A stretch of DNA of 64,000 bases from Alnus glutinosa (lineage: Eukaryota > Streptophyta > Magnoliopsida > Fagales > Betulaceae), in the NCBI RefSeq assembly GCF_958979055.1, contig NC_084894.1, positions 6,879,501-6,943,500 on the forward strand, written 5' to 3'. Shown here in pieces: positions 22,762 through 35,978 of the stretch (position 1 is its first letter; every line of letters starts with the position of its first letter). Position numbers and translations under genes: made by a program. The notes under the pieces are model-generated. The model made no database searches. It saw only the letters and a list, made by a program, of their open reading frames with translations, and was not told the DNA's origin.

Positions 22762-23926
22762 AGCTGGGAATGTGATATCATAGTTAGTACCATGTCAGCA
22801 ACAAGATAAAAGAACCAACTATGAAGAAGGAAAAATCACAGGGCATGACAGCCCTATCATAAATGCTTGGGTGGCATAATGATTGATAAATGAGTCTCAC
22901 ATGTATAAACTCAGTGACTTCGACAGTGTAATAGATCAAGGATAGCCATATGTTTTTATTACCTAACCTTCTGTCTAAAAAAGAAAATGGAAGAGGCAGT
23001 CTGATTGGGATAGATTAGACAATTCATACTGAAACGAAAACACAATGAAACTATGCAGAACCACAGACTGGAGTAGTCCTTTAATGTTTGATACCAAGTA
23101 ATAATATAAATAATTCAGTTTTTTTATCAGCAACTTCTTTTTTTGGATGAATGAGAAACGGCCAAGATCCTTGGATGCAAAAAACACAAACTTAAATGTA
23201 TACATAATTGAAATGAGGCATAAATTTTTGTATAATGAAGAAGAGATTATTTTCACAAAAAAAGGAGTTAGTGCAGTAGGCAAACATTCAAATGAGAAGG
23301 ACAAATAAAATTATAAAGGCTTTGAGGACTCATGGTTTTGACTTGAAAAGCAAATATGACGGCAGATAAAATAATTTCAGATAACTTTTTTTTATTAAAG
23401 TATTTTTGTGGGGGATTAATTTCAAAGAAACTACGTGCCCTGCCAACCCCAATTAGCTGATGTGCAAAGCTTTCTTGAATTTGGTTGAATTTATTAATTA
23501 CAGTGAGTATGAACTTAATAACACCATTAAGTTACTGACTATTGTCACAGATTAATAATCCGTAAAATTATAAATACAACTTTCTAATTGGGATAAAATA
23601 AGATTATTTCATTTCACAATTTTCACAAGTACTCAACAAAAAGGTTAAGCAAGTAGATCACAAATCATCTCCAAGAGTACGCATGAATCTAAAACCCAAA
23701 CTAATTTCACTTACTGTCATCTTTCGGATTCATCAAAAGTCAAAGAGCTACCTCCAAACTAAGACCATAACAGTCTAAAAATCAATGCAATTAACAAGGC
23801 AACACAACGTTTCCCTTAGAAACTATGAAAATAGACTAAATTTGCACTCTATCAAACCCAAATGAATCAAACTTCAGCAAACTAAGACGAACCCATAAAC
23901 AAGAACTGAAATTCAAACAAAATAAG

Positions 23927-23966
<40 letters not shown>

Positions 23967-23987
23967 CGAAAATTTGCGAAAACCCAC

Positions 23988-24084
23988 CTGAAGGAAAGTG
24001 GAAGGGAAGTGGGTTTGGCTATGATCTTCCTGGTGTTAGCCCTGGCTTTTGCAGCATAAACTTTCTGCTTGACCCACCTGCCAT
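23988..24084 (-). pseudogene. First exon of hydrolase copy 2, apparently frame-broken
   Basis: ATG at 24082-24084, donor TTCAG|GTGGGT after 23988. The 97 bases plus two bases of the next exon (acceptor CCCAG|CT before the ATG at 22761) keep the downstream frame. Reading from the ATG gives MAGGSSRK and then wrong-frame sequence to a TAG at 24019-24021. One frame over, the same DNA reads VYAAKARANTRK...TSLPL, which resembles the N-terminus I recall for this family (SRK-x-AA-x-ARAHTR...LPSG). A missing base after SRK and an extra T before the last codons would explain it. These are two compensating single-base differences, real or from sequencing. Confidence 0.55.
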
Positions 24085-26303
24085 TTCTTCCAAGAGTAGA
24101 ATCACTCTGTAGAGGACAAACAAGTGAGAAGACCCACTAGAGAATTTGGACCACAGAAAGTGAAGGACGATTATTATTATTTTTATTTTTTACCAAAACT
24201 AGGATGAAGAAAAACGTGTCAGCATGCAAATTGCAATGCGATTAGCTATTTAGCTGATCGCGATTATAGGGTTTGAGCGTTATGATTTGTATGACCAGCG
24301 GGTGCAAGTCATTTTCATGGGACTTAATTATGATCTTGTCGTTTTTTATTATCAGACAGATTGGTGCCACGTGCTTCTCCCGTATTTGTTGCAGAATCAG
24401 ATTTACTGAATTTGATATATATTTAATTTATTTACTGGATATATTTTAATATTTGTTCCAATAATTGAGCAAATAGTTTATATATTACTATATAATAAAT
24501 AGTATTTACTTTTCAACTCTTTATCAGAAGTCTCCAAAAAGATAAGAAACTTTATTATAACTTAGTTAGTTATACTTCTTTGATGAAAATAATCTACGAG
24601 TAGGATTTTTATTCTTGTTAAATGTTTAGGGAATTTTGATAAGATATAACCAAAAATTCTAACGGGGAGATGAAATTAAAATATGAATACCTTAAATTGA
24701 CACGTTTTAAAATTTAAGTATCATATTTCAAAAGTGATGAAAAATCGGGAGTTATAAGTAAAGTTCTTCCTAAGTTTTTTTATTGAATAGATTATGTGAT
24801 AATTTTTTTATAATTATTTTTTTATAATGCTACTTTTTGTGTTTGATTGGAACTATTTTATTCTACAAAATATTGAGAAAAACATGAGACTAGTATAGAC
24901 ATTTTATGTATTGAAAATGAAAGAAAAACCACGTCTATATATAGTTTTACTCTTCCTTATCTTTTTTTTGTTTAATTTTTAAATATTTTTGTATACATCA
25001 AGCACTTGAAGAGATGAACATGAGAATATTCTGAAAAGAATAAATAATTCTTAGAAGATGGGTAGGAGTAAATTAAAAGCATATATCAAATTCAGTAAAT
25101 CAAACAAAGAGTTAAAGAGTTTTTTTTTTTTTGGATCGAATAAATTAATCCATTTGTAGACACTCCGGTTTTCACCTACTCAAATTACCGGTTCTCAATG
25201 ATGGCAAAACACGAGTTAACATGGGTTAAAATCAAACGGTAATTTTAAAAATTACATTAGTTTCGGAAGATAAAAGGGAGACAAAAGTCCTACCTATAGC
25301 ATTATTCTAGACTATAATATTATCAGTTCTGGAGACATCCTAATATTATCATTTGCCTATAAATACTGAAATATAGTGAATTTCGAGTAGAAATTAGTTT
25401 AATTTAAAATACAAAGCAATAGCTTCATGACTTATTTTGGACCTAAAATGAGTAAGATGTAACCTTTAAAGTTGGCCCAACTGTATAGCCCACGCAATGA
25501 TGGGATTAAACTTTCTAAAGTTTTTCCAAGCACATCTTCTCCCAGTTTTTTTGCCCAAATAGATTTTTTTTTTTAATATTTTTCAAGAAAATAATTTTTG
25601 CCATCAAATTGTCAGTCGGGTTCATGGGTTGGATCCATGTCATGTTAAGTCATAGGTATATATGCAACTATATAGGTTGACACGAATATGAACGCGATCC
25701 ATTTAATTAATCATGTTAAACTCTCAATCTTGTCACAAACTGTTTAACTAACATGCGACACGGCATGATTTGCATAATTCATTTAATAAATAGGTTGTGG
25801 TTGGTTGACACAAACAAGACCCGTTTCAATTTGTTTCAACCTATATAATATAAATGGATTGAGTTGACACATACTTGATCCGACATAATTAACACAATTT
25901 CATATCTTATAAATTGAAATTATATACATTCATAACTAGGTTCATCATTTTATCAATTTGATAATCCATATCAACAATCATATTTAATAAACACAATTAA
26001 TAATTAATTTGTAATTTAATTATATAGGTTATGCAGGTTAAGCTGGTTGACACAAATTTGTCCCATGTCTCAAAAGTTTAAGCTGATAAAAAATATTATA
26101 TTTAATTATTTAATTAATATTCTAATACTTCTTATTACGTTTGAGCTCAAACTGATCTCCCTTAATAAATGAGATCTAACACGTGAAATATTTAATTGAA
26201 ATATGAAGTGAATGATGGAGATAAAGTTGGAACTTAAAACTTTTATTATGATACCATGATGAATTTAATTAATATTCTAATAATTAGGCTGGATGAATTC
26301 ATA
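24085..26303. other. Intergenic between hydrolase copy 2 and the PPR gene
   Basis: 24085-24300 is the likely 5' UTR and promoter of the hydrolase. Most of the rest is AT-rich. At about 25610-26060 lies a degenerate repeat with GGTTGACACGAA / GGTTGACACAAA words, in the style of common plant dispersed repeats. No gene is seen. Confidence 0.4.
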
Positions 26304-28313
26304 TTACCAATATCCTTTGCAGGAGCAGGAACCATCCTCAAAGTGATGGAAACGGTTTTGGTCTCTCACAACAATCCGACGGCTGTAAACCCTAGAAACC
26401 AGCTTGATAAAGGAATGACAGTCACAGCAAATCCTCAAGTTCTTCACAATATGAATAGGAGCACTATTTCTAATGTTTACAAGCCCAAATGCAAGAGCCA
26501 TCTTCTCACTATGATGACAAAGCGAGCTTCCTTTTCCTTCCTCTTCAATTTCTAGTAGAACTTGAGTCAGGTCAGGCTCATAGCCTTCCAACTTTAGCCT
26601 AGAGGCCATCTCCTCTATCTTAGAGAGAACCTCACTATTATTTCTCACATCCATTTCCTTCCTTACAAGGAACTCGTGAACCTTTCCATTAACAAGGATT
26701 GAACTGCATCCAGGTATCTTTCTAACTCCTCTCTGTTTCATCATTAATCTAACCTTAGCAACGTCATCCCATCTCCTGGCCTTGGCATAGATGTTGGAGA
26801 GAAGAACGTAACAACTTGAGTCTTCTGGGGCTAAATCCATCACTCTGAAGGCAGCATTTTCACCTATTGTAACATTGCCATGCTTTGTGCTGGCGCTAAG
26901 AATAGCCTTCCAAGCTAAAACATCAGCCTCCATGGGCATAGTCTGTATAACCCCAAGTGCATCCTCTAAAAGCCCTGCTCTGCCATAGAGATCAACCATA
27001 CACCCATAATGTTGAATCTTAGGAACAATATTGTACTTTTCTTGCATGATTTTAAAACAATATAGACCCTCATCGACCATACCTCGATGGCTACAAGCAC
27101 TTAAGAGTCCTAAGAATGTAATTTCGTCAGGCTCAATTTCCATTCTTTCCATGTCAAGGAAGATCTCAAGAGCTTCTTGGCCAAGACCATGGGTTGCAAG
27201 GCCAGATATCAAAGAATTCCAATCCCCAATGCTTTTCCTATGAGATACACATCTAAAGACATGATAGGCATTTTCTATATGCCCGCATTTACTGTACATG
27301 TCAATAAGAGCTGATGCAATAAATCCAGGACTCAACGTAATCTTATTGGCAGATATGTAAGTGTGTATCCATTTACCTTCCTCAACAAAACCCAAGTCGC
27401 CAATTGCTGAAAGAACACTAACAAGAGCAGCAGCATCAGGTCTTACTCCCAGACTCAACATTTCCCTAAATAAATCCAATGCTTGCCTTGGACGATGATC
27501 AAGCACATAGGCCGACATCATCGATGTCCAAGAAACCACATCCTTATCACTCATCATCCTGAAAACCTCCTCAGCAAGCCCACACTTTCCACACTTGCCA
27601 TACCCATCGATCATTGCATTATATGTAACCACGTCCCTTTTAGGCGTCTTATTGAATAGCCCACGCGCCAACTCAATCTCTCCTGCCCTCAGGTAACCCG
27701 TAATCATCGAATTCCAAGAAATCACATCTCTCTCAAACATTTTGTCAAACACCCTTCTCGCGAACTCAATCTCGCCTATCTCCTCGTACATCCGAATCAC
27801 CGAATTCGACACAAACGGGTCAAAACGGAAATGGGTTTTCAAGATTTGAGCATGAACTTGCCGCCCTTCCTCGAATGAGCGCGATTTGCCGCATGCTTTG
27901 AGTACAGAAGGAAGAGAAAATTCAATGCCGTTTAACTCCTTCAAGCAAGAAAGCATATGAGCATAGAGAATTATAGACTGTAATGGGTTTGAGCTGTCCG
28001 AAAAACCCTTTATTAGTGCGAAGAAGATAGAAGCATTGGGGTTCCGGATTTGACTGAAGACTGACAAAGCATAGTCCAAGCCACCGGAGAGACCGGAGAG
28101 GGAACCAAGGGTGATGAGTTTGCCTACGGTGAATGTGTGATTGACGAGGTTTGTTTTGATCATGTGGGCGTGAATTTGGCGCATTTCATATATGGATTTG
28201 CATTTCTCTAACGTTGAAACGGTTGAGGTCACAAGCAAGGTTTGAGGCCCTGAAATGGTTGTCATACTGCCTACCTTCCCGCTCTCTGATAGCCAAACGG
28301 TGTCTTTTGGCAA
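26304..28313 (-). CDS. PLS-class pentatricopeptide repeat protein with DYW domain
   Basis: Single uninterrupted exon of 669 codons, as is usual for plant PPR genes. PPR motifs run from about residue 40 to 500 (for example DVISWNSMITGYLRAGE, DVVTYNAMIDGYGKCG, DVVSWTSMMSAYV), followed by E motifs. The DYW domain starts at PG (534) and is 136 residues long, the usual length. Its cytidine-deaminase zinc site is intact: His601 and Glu603 in HSE, and Cys629 and Cys632 in CCDC. The last three residues are GYW rather than DYW. Proteins of this class bind organelle RNA and carry out C-to-U editing; target and organelle cannot be told. Met17 (28265) is an alternative start that would shorten a putative transit peptide. 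Confidence 0.93.
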   Translation of the reverse strand: MPKDTVWLSESGKVGSMTTISGPQTLLVTSTVSTLEKCKSIYEMRQIHAHMIKTNLVNHTFTVGKLITLGSLSGLSGGLDYALSVFSQIRNPNASIFFALIKGFSDSSNPLQSIILYAHMLSCLKELNGIEFSLPSVLKACGKSRSFEEGRQVHAQILKTHFRFDPFVSNSVIRMYEEIGEIEFARRVFDKMFERDVISWNSMITGYLRAGEIELARGLFNKTPKRDVVTYNAMIDGYGKCGKCGLAEEVFRMMSDKDVVSWTSMMSAYVLDHRPRQALDLFREMLSLGVRPDAAALVSVLSAIGDLGFVEEGKWIHTYISANKITLSPGFIASALIDMYSKCGHIENAYHVFRCVSHRKSIGDWNSLISGLATHGLGQEALEIFLDMERMEIEPDEITFLGLLSACSHRGMVDEGLYCFKIMQEKYNIVPKIQHYGCMVDLYGRAGLLEDALGVIQTMPMEADVLAWKAILSASTKHGNVTIGENAAFRVMDLAPEDSSCYVLLSNIYAKARRWDDVAKVRLMMKQRGVRKIPGCSSILVNGKVHEFLVRKEMDVRNNSEVLSKIEEMASRLKLEGYEPDLTQVLLEIEEEGKGSSLCHHSEKMALAFGLVNIRNSAPIHIVKNLRICCDCHSFIKLVSRVYSRRIVVRDQNRFHHFEDGSCSCKGYW

Positions 28314-31287
28314 TTATCCATTTATTTTATTTATTTATATATATATATATTTTTTTTGGTGGGGGGGAACACTATTTTTTAAGAAACTAAATTTACCCCA
28401 TTTAACCGTCATTTTTGCTTTTAATATGTCTCCTTCCATGTTTTTATTTTTTGCGATGTTTTTCCAAATCTATTATCGGAATTGCAATCTCCCTTTTACG
28501 ACTCAAAAATGAGAATAATACACTTCATAAGATAAATAATTCAAAAACAAAAAAAAAAGGCATGTCATTTTTTTTTAGTCTAATGGAGAATATTTTTGTC
28601 ATTTTGAATCACAAAAGGGAGCATTGCAACCTCAATGGTGAATTAGAGGACATTACAAAAAGAATGATAGTTCAAAAAGGTAAATGTAATTAATTTTTAT
28701 TTATTTATTTATATTGGGTTGATGAACTAGTTGATATAGCTCATTCGCTAGCCAAATTTTAGTTAGGACCTTTAAAATACATGCGATACAATACTAGTGT
28801 CTCGATAAGATACAATAGCTAGTCATCTTCTAATCGCTTGATTTGATCAATACCTTGGATGTACACACAACTAAAGATGCTGCAAGTATGACCTTCACTC
28901 ATGGGTGGTTGCAGCGGTTACAATAAGCCTCAAATCCGTAGTAAAGAGCATTAAAATTAACATTTGTTATAGGGTCAAGTCCATATATTAATAAATATAG
29001 GAATCCAACCAAAACAAATGGGTCTAACCATTTCGATCGATCATAGACAAACAAATGTGACAAATTTTAAGAAGATTCTTATTGGGGTTTGATATGGGTA
29101 CTGAAGCAATTCAACCCCTCCTCTTGTTAGTTATAACTACAAGGGGCTTAGCAAATTACAAGTCAGTCTCAACAAACATGTCCCATACGAGGAAGGCTGT
29201 CTGTATCAGGATTTAGGCCCACTTACCGTGCTACTCTATGAACCGGGGGAAAAAAAAACCCATGGATAACTGAGTAATCGGTGAAACTTTTGTCATCTAC
29301 AGTCAATGAATTGGATGCTAAGACAATCTTAACAAACGACTAACTATGGTAGGTGTTATCATGGTAACGCCTAGATAGAGTAACTACAGTTAATCGTCCC
29401 CTCTTATCCTTTCAATTTTCAATTTTTTTTAAAAAAAACCCAACTAGAGAACATTTTCTATTGCGGCATGCGCATAATAGACACTTGATCATAGGAGTGG
29501 GTGCATATGGCGCTCCTAATCAATGCTTTTGTATAAATTTAAGGGTTAAATGTAAAAGTAGTCATGTGATTTAATTTGGTGTTTATCAAATCAATCTTTA
29601 GATTTTTAAGAGCGATATATAAAATTAGTTTTTGTACTTTTTGATGGTTTAAAATAAATCAGGTACGTTGTCTATCTTTGTTAGTGGGTCATTTGTCACG
29701 TGTAACAAGAAAAAAAAAAACGATTGGTCTAATCATGTTGCGTCATATATATGTACTAGCTATCTCCACATAATTATTGTCAGGCAATCATCAAGTAATG
29801 ACAAATAAGTTTTCTATCTGGTTTTTAGCTCCACGTCAGTCCCGCCACATCACCTGAAACAAAATCACAAATACCATAGAGTGTTTTCATTGTAACTTGT
29901 CTCGATGTTCCAAGTTGATGTGTTCTACTGCTATTAAAGGGGAAAAAAAACCTGATTTATGTCAAAATCTTATAAAAATTATTCTCATATACAAATCATT
30001 AATCTCAATCAATGTAATTGATGCCCTACACGCGTTTTAATACTATCTTCCCTTAGCACTTTATGGTTATATCTTTCACATTATAAAAATTGTATATTCC
30101 ATAGATAAAACACAGTAACACTATCTATATATGAAATATTGTATATAAAGCTAAAACATAATAAATAAATAAATAAATTTGAAAGTCTGCCCTCTTTTTA
30201 CACATTATTCCTCATCACATATATATGATCATTATCATAATTCCCACCGTTAATTTCATATCAAAATATGTTCACTTGTGTAGCTTAGTAATCATATAGC
30301 TATATATATAGTTGAGAATCTTGAAAAGTAAAACACGATCACATCTTAATTAGTTTCAAATTTATAATATATAGCCAACATGATAAGAATATTCTAGTTC
30401 AGTATATATATATGTTGCGCCCCGAAGATAATTTAGTTACAATATTATTCTTTTTCAAATGATTAATGTATTAATTTTTCCACCGTCTTTCATCCACAAT
30501 TAATTTATTTATAAGTTGTGCATTACGAGGAATGATTCCAATTCTTGGAAAGTAAAAGACTTCTTATAATTATAAATCTGCACCTTAAAGTCTAAACCAA
30601 TATAACGCAAGAAATATTGTTAATTAATTAACAGATTACACCAAGCATGATTAATTAATGAGATGTCCTTAATTTTAGAAATGAAAATTATCCATGAGAG
30701 AACGATAATCCAGTAATCAAGTTAATGTTGCTGTGGTAAATAGAGGATTATAGCTAGGATGAAATATACTTTAAACATAAATCTGAAATCTGAACCATTT
30801 TCATATATAATAATGGAAAATCTCAGACGTACGTTATATATATATATATGATCCCATGAGAGACACAAAATTATTAGGGTCCCGGCTGTGCTTCCTAGAT
30901 CAACATATTATGACTAATTAAAGCTTAAGTGTGAAAAATATACAGATAATTGACCCAAATCTTTAACAACTCAAAATATTGATCTCAATTTCATCACACA
31001 AGCCAAATTATTAAGTTTCTCATTGTTCAATCCAAACACACCATAAAATCACCATATATAATCCAACAAAGCAAAAAATAAAATATACACAAGGATTTTG
31101 TGATGAAATTGAAATTTTGAACAATTTTTTCAAGAAAAACTACTCCGGCCGGAGGTCAACTAATTAACCCCAATAAATTAAAGTTCTACTAAGAAGGAAA
31201 AGTTTGTTACAACTAATATGTATCCACAAACTTTATAGTTTAGATACAAGCTTGTAACCTCAGCAAACGATCCAATTGCCTCAGTGT
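28314..31287. other. Intergenic AT-rich DNA
   Basis: The PPR promoter lies at its left edge. The rest has no convincing frame. A decayed fold-back-like piece sits at about 29540-29720. The stretch 29100-29420 is somewhat less AT-rich but was not recognised. Confidence 0.4.
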
Positions 31288-31472
31288 CAGGGATGGAGCC
31301 AGAAATTCTTATGGGCAGGGGCCAATGATCAAAAAAAACTTTTTGGTAGAGCCAAAATAAGCTAAATTTTTATTTTTACCTTATATTTTTTTTAAATTTT
31401 TAGAAAAAATAAATAAATTTCTATTGTGGGGAGGGGCATGGCCCCTACCAGCCCCCCCTCCTTCCGTCCCTG
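31288..31472. mobile_element. hAT-like MITE
   Basis: Ends CAGGGATGGAGCC at left and, reverse-complemented, CAGGGACGGAAGG at right, the CAGGG start being common for hAT elements. The arms also share GGGCAGGGGCC / GGTAGGGGCC. Flanks CTCAGTGT (31280-31287) and CTCGCTGC (31473-31480) agree at 5 of 8 bases, compatible with a decayed 8-bp target-site duplication. No transposase. Confidence 0.55.
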
Positions 31473-33720
31473 CTCGCTGCAGTAACTACGTAGAGAACCT
31501 TTAGCTTTCTTCTATGAAATCTCTTTCACGAATGAGCTCGCTCACAACCCAAAACTCTGGTGGCTAGAGGTTTGTTTTATGTGGTTTGATGAAGAACTAA
31601 CTAGGAGAGGTTTCAAGTTTTGGGCTAAAAAATGTTTAGGAATAATGAACAGCCAGCAGTCTCTCTTCCCTCTTGTTTCATTAGGCTTATAAAGGTAATT
31701 AAGGCAAAAACTACGTTTAAAACAGAAAGTTAATTGGCTGAATTGAAGTATATATATATATATATGCCGCAAGTTCGATTGATCCAATTGTGATTGAAAT
31801 ATCAATTATACCTCTCGAATATTTGTATGGATATTTTCTGTACTGGTTCGATCAATTTTGAATTTTATGTACCAGCTTTTTAGGCTTCTTTTAATAACCC
31901 ATTTTGACCTAGTAAATATTGAAATTGCATGAAAACTATTCGTGAAATACAACATTGTAACGCCACCAGTTTTGTCTTTATATATTTGATATCAGTATTG
32001 AAAGATATGACAGTTTTACTCCAAATGGTCTTTGTTGGACTACATTCACAAGCTTAATTAATTAAATTCTTCAACTCTCAACCCCAACTGAAGTTTTGTG
32101 GCAGAAAAACTGGAAAAGTGAAATAATGCCCGAACAGCAAGAAAAGAGATGCTTAGACGAAAAATATTAATTGAGTTTGCTTAGTTTAGATTATCACATA
32201 TTATCCAGAGCAGAATATATATGGAAAAGAGAGAGTGCTTAATTGGCACTCATTCAAATATAGAAACCCACTCTCTCCCAATTCTAATTGAAGAATAGGA
32301 ATGACCCAACTGACACCACTAGCAGTCAGTGTTTGTGGCATTTTGGTGGTGGAGTTCCTTTATATCTCATCATCTTCTTATAGTATCCCTAAAATCAGTA
32401 ACAATTCATCAGTGAGTGGATATATATATATATATATACATATAGCTATGTAGGTTCTAATTATAACAAGAATTTATCCTTTTTTACCTTAAATATAAAA
32501 GGCTTGAGTCCTTTTTTAGATTGGGAATGACATATATAGTAGGAAATGCTCAACCTCTGTCTGTTCTTTAATTCAAAAGAGCCCAGAAAATGAGAACTGT
32601 TTCAGTGGAATCCCATGGCAAAGTTCATCCTTTTCCAGCTATGGGAACAGCACATAGGCATCACATGCAAGAGAGAGAGAGAGAAGCTCCATTTAATTGA
32701 TCGAACTCTCCTTTTTCTAGTCACTTTCTGTTTACCTTTTTCCCCTAGATTCGAAGAAGTCACTCTTTCTAGTTTAGCCATATAATTTCGACACATATAT
32801 GTACCTAGAGAGAGAGCTAGAGAGATGCAGTAACTCAATCAATTGTACACATCAAATCCATCTTTTCTTTGTTCTTTTGTTTTTCGAAACTGACCCTGAA
32901 TTTCTCTCTTTTTGCAAAGTTGATCATTAACTGGGTAATGACCACTTGTAGATTTTAAACCTAGCTGTATGTGCAGGATAACGCAGGGGGACTGGTAATT
33001 TTAGAGTATGAAAAGATACTGAAAGAATCATATTCTCCTGTTTTTTCACCTGAAAAAAAAACAAAAAAGTTGGATCATATCCTTTTTTTTTTTTTCTTAT
33101 CTACTCGAATCTTATTTATGACTAATACATATTTCCTTGTACACATAGATGATCAAGGGCCATAGAATGGAACCCATGCTCAAAGTTTTAGCAAAATTTT
33201 TAAAAATTGAGTGCATGTACAAGATTTAATTAGAAAAAATGTATATAATAACCTTAATGCGTTTTTCTTTCACATTGTAAGTAATTGAATTAACCAGTAC
33301 TATTATTTTCGAGTGACGAAACTAGAACTCTAGAAGTACTTTAATAAATGGGTCGTAACAGCATTGATTTTTTATTTTATTTTTTTAAAAAGGGATCATT
33401 ATTAGTAAAGTAAACAAAAAACTAATTGTTTTTACAACAATTTTCGGCCTAAAAACAATTTTGTAACAAATTTTGGGTTGCTCCAGCGTCCCACCGAAGT
33501 CCATCATGGGTAACCCTTAGTCAATTTTATATGCTAAAAACTTTGAGTGATAAATAACCTTAATTATACTTTTATATATATATTCCAACACTATGGTGTT
33601 TGTAGCCCTAGCTAGCTAGACTTATATATACACTGGGAAAAAAATAAAAATAAATAAAGAAGAGGCTTACACTCGAACGAATTCTATGTAAGTACGTAGC
33701 TTGAAGATTGGTTCTCAACA
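31473..33720. other. Intergenic region upstream of the CEN/TFL1-type gene
   Basis: AT-rich, no gene recognised. 31880-32020 contains words also present near 40970-41060 (CCCATTTTGAC, AACGCCAC), so it holds a dispersed repeat fragment. Confidence 0.4.
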
Positions 33721-33721
33721 T

Positions 33722-33729
33722 TATAAATA
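33722..33729 (+). promoter_or_regulatory. Candidate TATA box of the CEN/TFL1-type gene
   Basis: TATAAATA lies 92 bases upstream of the ATG at 33821. That spacing would give a 5' UTR of roughly 60 bases. No other TATA-like word is better placed. Confidence 0.5.
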
Positions 33730-33820
33730 CGAGGTTACCATATCAAAGCCCCACAATAAACTTTTCAAAGAAAAGCTCTCTAGTTTATTGCATCTCACCA
33801 CTCTCTCCTCCTTCTCTTTC

Positions 33821-34973
33821 ATGGCAAAGATGTCGTCAGATCCTCTTGTCATCGGAAGAGTGATCGGAGATATTGTTGAATCTTTTTCTCCAACAGTGAA
33901 AATGACTGTCACTTACAACTGCAACAAGCAAGTATATAATGGGCATGAGCTTTTTCCTTCAGCAGTAGCCATGAAACCTAAGGTTGAGGTCCATGGAGGT
34001 GATATGAGATCATTTTTCACACTGGTATATATAAATATATATATATTTATATAAATGGTTCTATTTTCCTTTCCTTATCTCTATATATACTATCATCTTC
34101 TACGATTGAATCTTGCTTGTTTCCTTTTGCAGATCATGACAGACCCAGATGTTCCTGGTCCTAGTGATCCATACTTGCGGGAGCACTTACACTGGTATTA
34201 CCCTAGCAAACATCTCCCACCAGAGATATAAAAAGGAAAATTCTGTTAAAAAGCTAACCAATCTACGATATAAGCAAAAACTATGTTTCTTCTTCTTGGA
34301 ACAAACAAAATATGTTGCATGGGGGTGTATCATGTATATATATATATATATACATATGCATAAATAACTAAACCTCACTGTATAACTATAACATCCATTA
34401 CCGAAAGATTTTATATTTCTGCTTTTTTTGTTTTACTAAACCAAACTGATATTTCTTTCTTTTTTTTCAACTATTTTTAACTTTTCATATATATCTTACA
34501 GGATAGTGACAGACATCCCGGGCACAACAAATGCTACATTTGGTAATTCTATTCATCACACTTACATTTAACATGCTATCATAGTAGAGATTTTGAGTTA
34601 AAAAATTTTCGCTTTCGATTGCCTCTCATTTCAATTAAATATTTTAAAAAGTGTAAAATGTTGAGCTTAAACTTTTAGAATAAACGATTATTTTAAGCAT
34701 GAGCATGTGCTAAAATGAACATGGCTTTCTTTGTGTGTTTTAATTCAAACAGGAAAGGAGGTGGTGAACTATGAAATGCCAAGGCCAAACATAGGGATTC
34801 ACAGGTTTGTGTTCCTCCTATTCAAGCAGAAACGCAGACAGACAGGCATCACTATCCCTCCTCCAAGGGATCTTTTTAACACCCGAAAATTTGCAGAAGA
34901 AAATGAACTTGGCCTTCCCGTGGCTGCTGTATTCTTCAATGCCCAAAGGGAAACAGCCGCAAGACGACGTTGA
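33821..34973 (+). CDS. CEN: CENTRORADIALIS/TFL1-type PEBP flowering regulator
   Basis: Four exons: 33821-34024, 34133-34194, 34502-34542 and 34753-34973, all with GT-AG introns and correct phases. They give 175 residues, the family's standard size and gene structure. The PEBP core is complete: [27 protein letters not shown], and the C-terminal QRETAARRR. His86 in REHLHW corresponds to the TFL1-type histidine (His88 of Arabidopsis TFL1) where FT has tyrosine, and the FT-type YAPGW segment is absent. It should therefore act as a floral repressor or meristem-maintenance factor through FD-type bZIP partners. The start [17 protein letters not shown] resembles snapdragon CEN closely, so I place it in the CEN/ATC branch. 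Intact and probably functional. Confidence 0.95.
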
Positions 34974-35978
34974 AAACTAGTAAAATAATGTTAGCTAATG
35001 ATGTTTGTTAGTTAATTATGTGTTTGTTTGAATAAGACCAAGAGGTGTTCGTTCAAAGACTGTATTGAAACCTCTGGCTAGAAAAACCTAGTAGAAACAG
35101 CAGGTCTTTACGGACCCTCTCATTGCTTTTGTAGTATTATTTTATGGTTGGTAAATTATAGCCGATCGAATAGGCTTTATTGCATTGTGTAACTATGCTC
35201 TTTAGCGTACTTGGAATATAATTAAAGTGATAAAATAAAATAAATAAATTAACTAAAGAAGAAAAGAAGTGCTTTTGAACCTTTAATATATTGGTGCTGG
35301 TTTTGTTCCAAAATTTATATAGGTCTAGTGCACTGATAGAGTTTCGTAGCTCCCATAGCTTTGGGTACTGATTTGTCTGGACAGCCTAGCTAGCTAGAGA
35401 TATATATCTTTTAGGCGTCAAAGACCACACACATGATATCTATATATTGTGCTCCACACTGGCTATAGGATGGCCTGTTTCTTTAATCCTACACACTTTT
35501 ACTGCTCAACCATATAATATAGTAGAAGTCCTCGTAAACACTGACAATATCTAATCACGACAATAAAAGGACTTTTAGCAAACACACCATTTTCATTGTG
35601 AAAGCCACTTTTAGCAATAAAAATTCAAGGAAAATAAAAATGTTAAATTGGCCGATATATGTAGCTTGAGGTTTTGACAAATTACTCATTAGAGTTTAAA
35701 AAGTGACTAAATACTCAATGAGGCGCACAAAAAACAAATAGGCCATTGCCGATAGAAAAGTTGACAAAATTTATTAATATATATGTCAAAACAGCACCAA
35801 TCATAATGTGACACATGTTAATCATATTAACCAAATAGATAAATACACATATCTATATATAGTATAGTATATACTGTGTACTAAATGAGATATAAATATA
35901 TATATAAACATACATATAGCATTATATTATATGTATGTAACATATATACTATAATTATGCAAAAGTCACTACTGATGC
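34974..35978. other. 3' flank of the CEN-type gene
   Basis: Holds the 3' UTR and AT-rich intergenic DNA. No gene or clear transposon end before the Cassandra element. Confidence 0.45.

Noticed and set aside
29100..29420. Organelle DNA insertion
   Set aside because: Composition differs slightly from the surroundings, but no organelle gene could be recognised.
33701..33820. Upstream extension of the CEN-type reading frame
   Set aside because: The in-frame ATG at 33701 lies before the TATA-like box. The 40 extra residues do not match the family, whose N-terminus fits the start at 33821.
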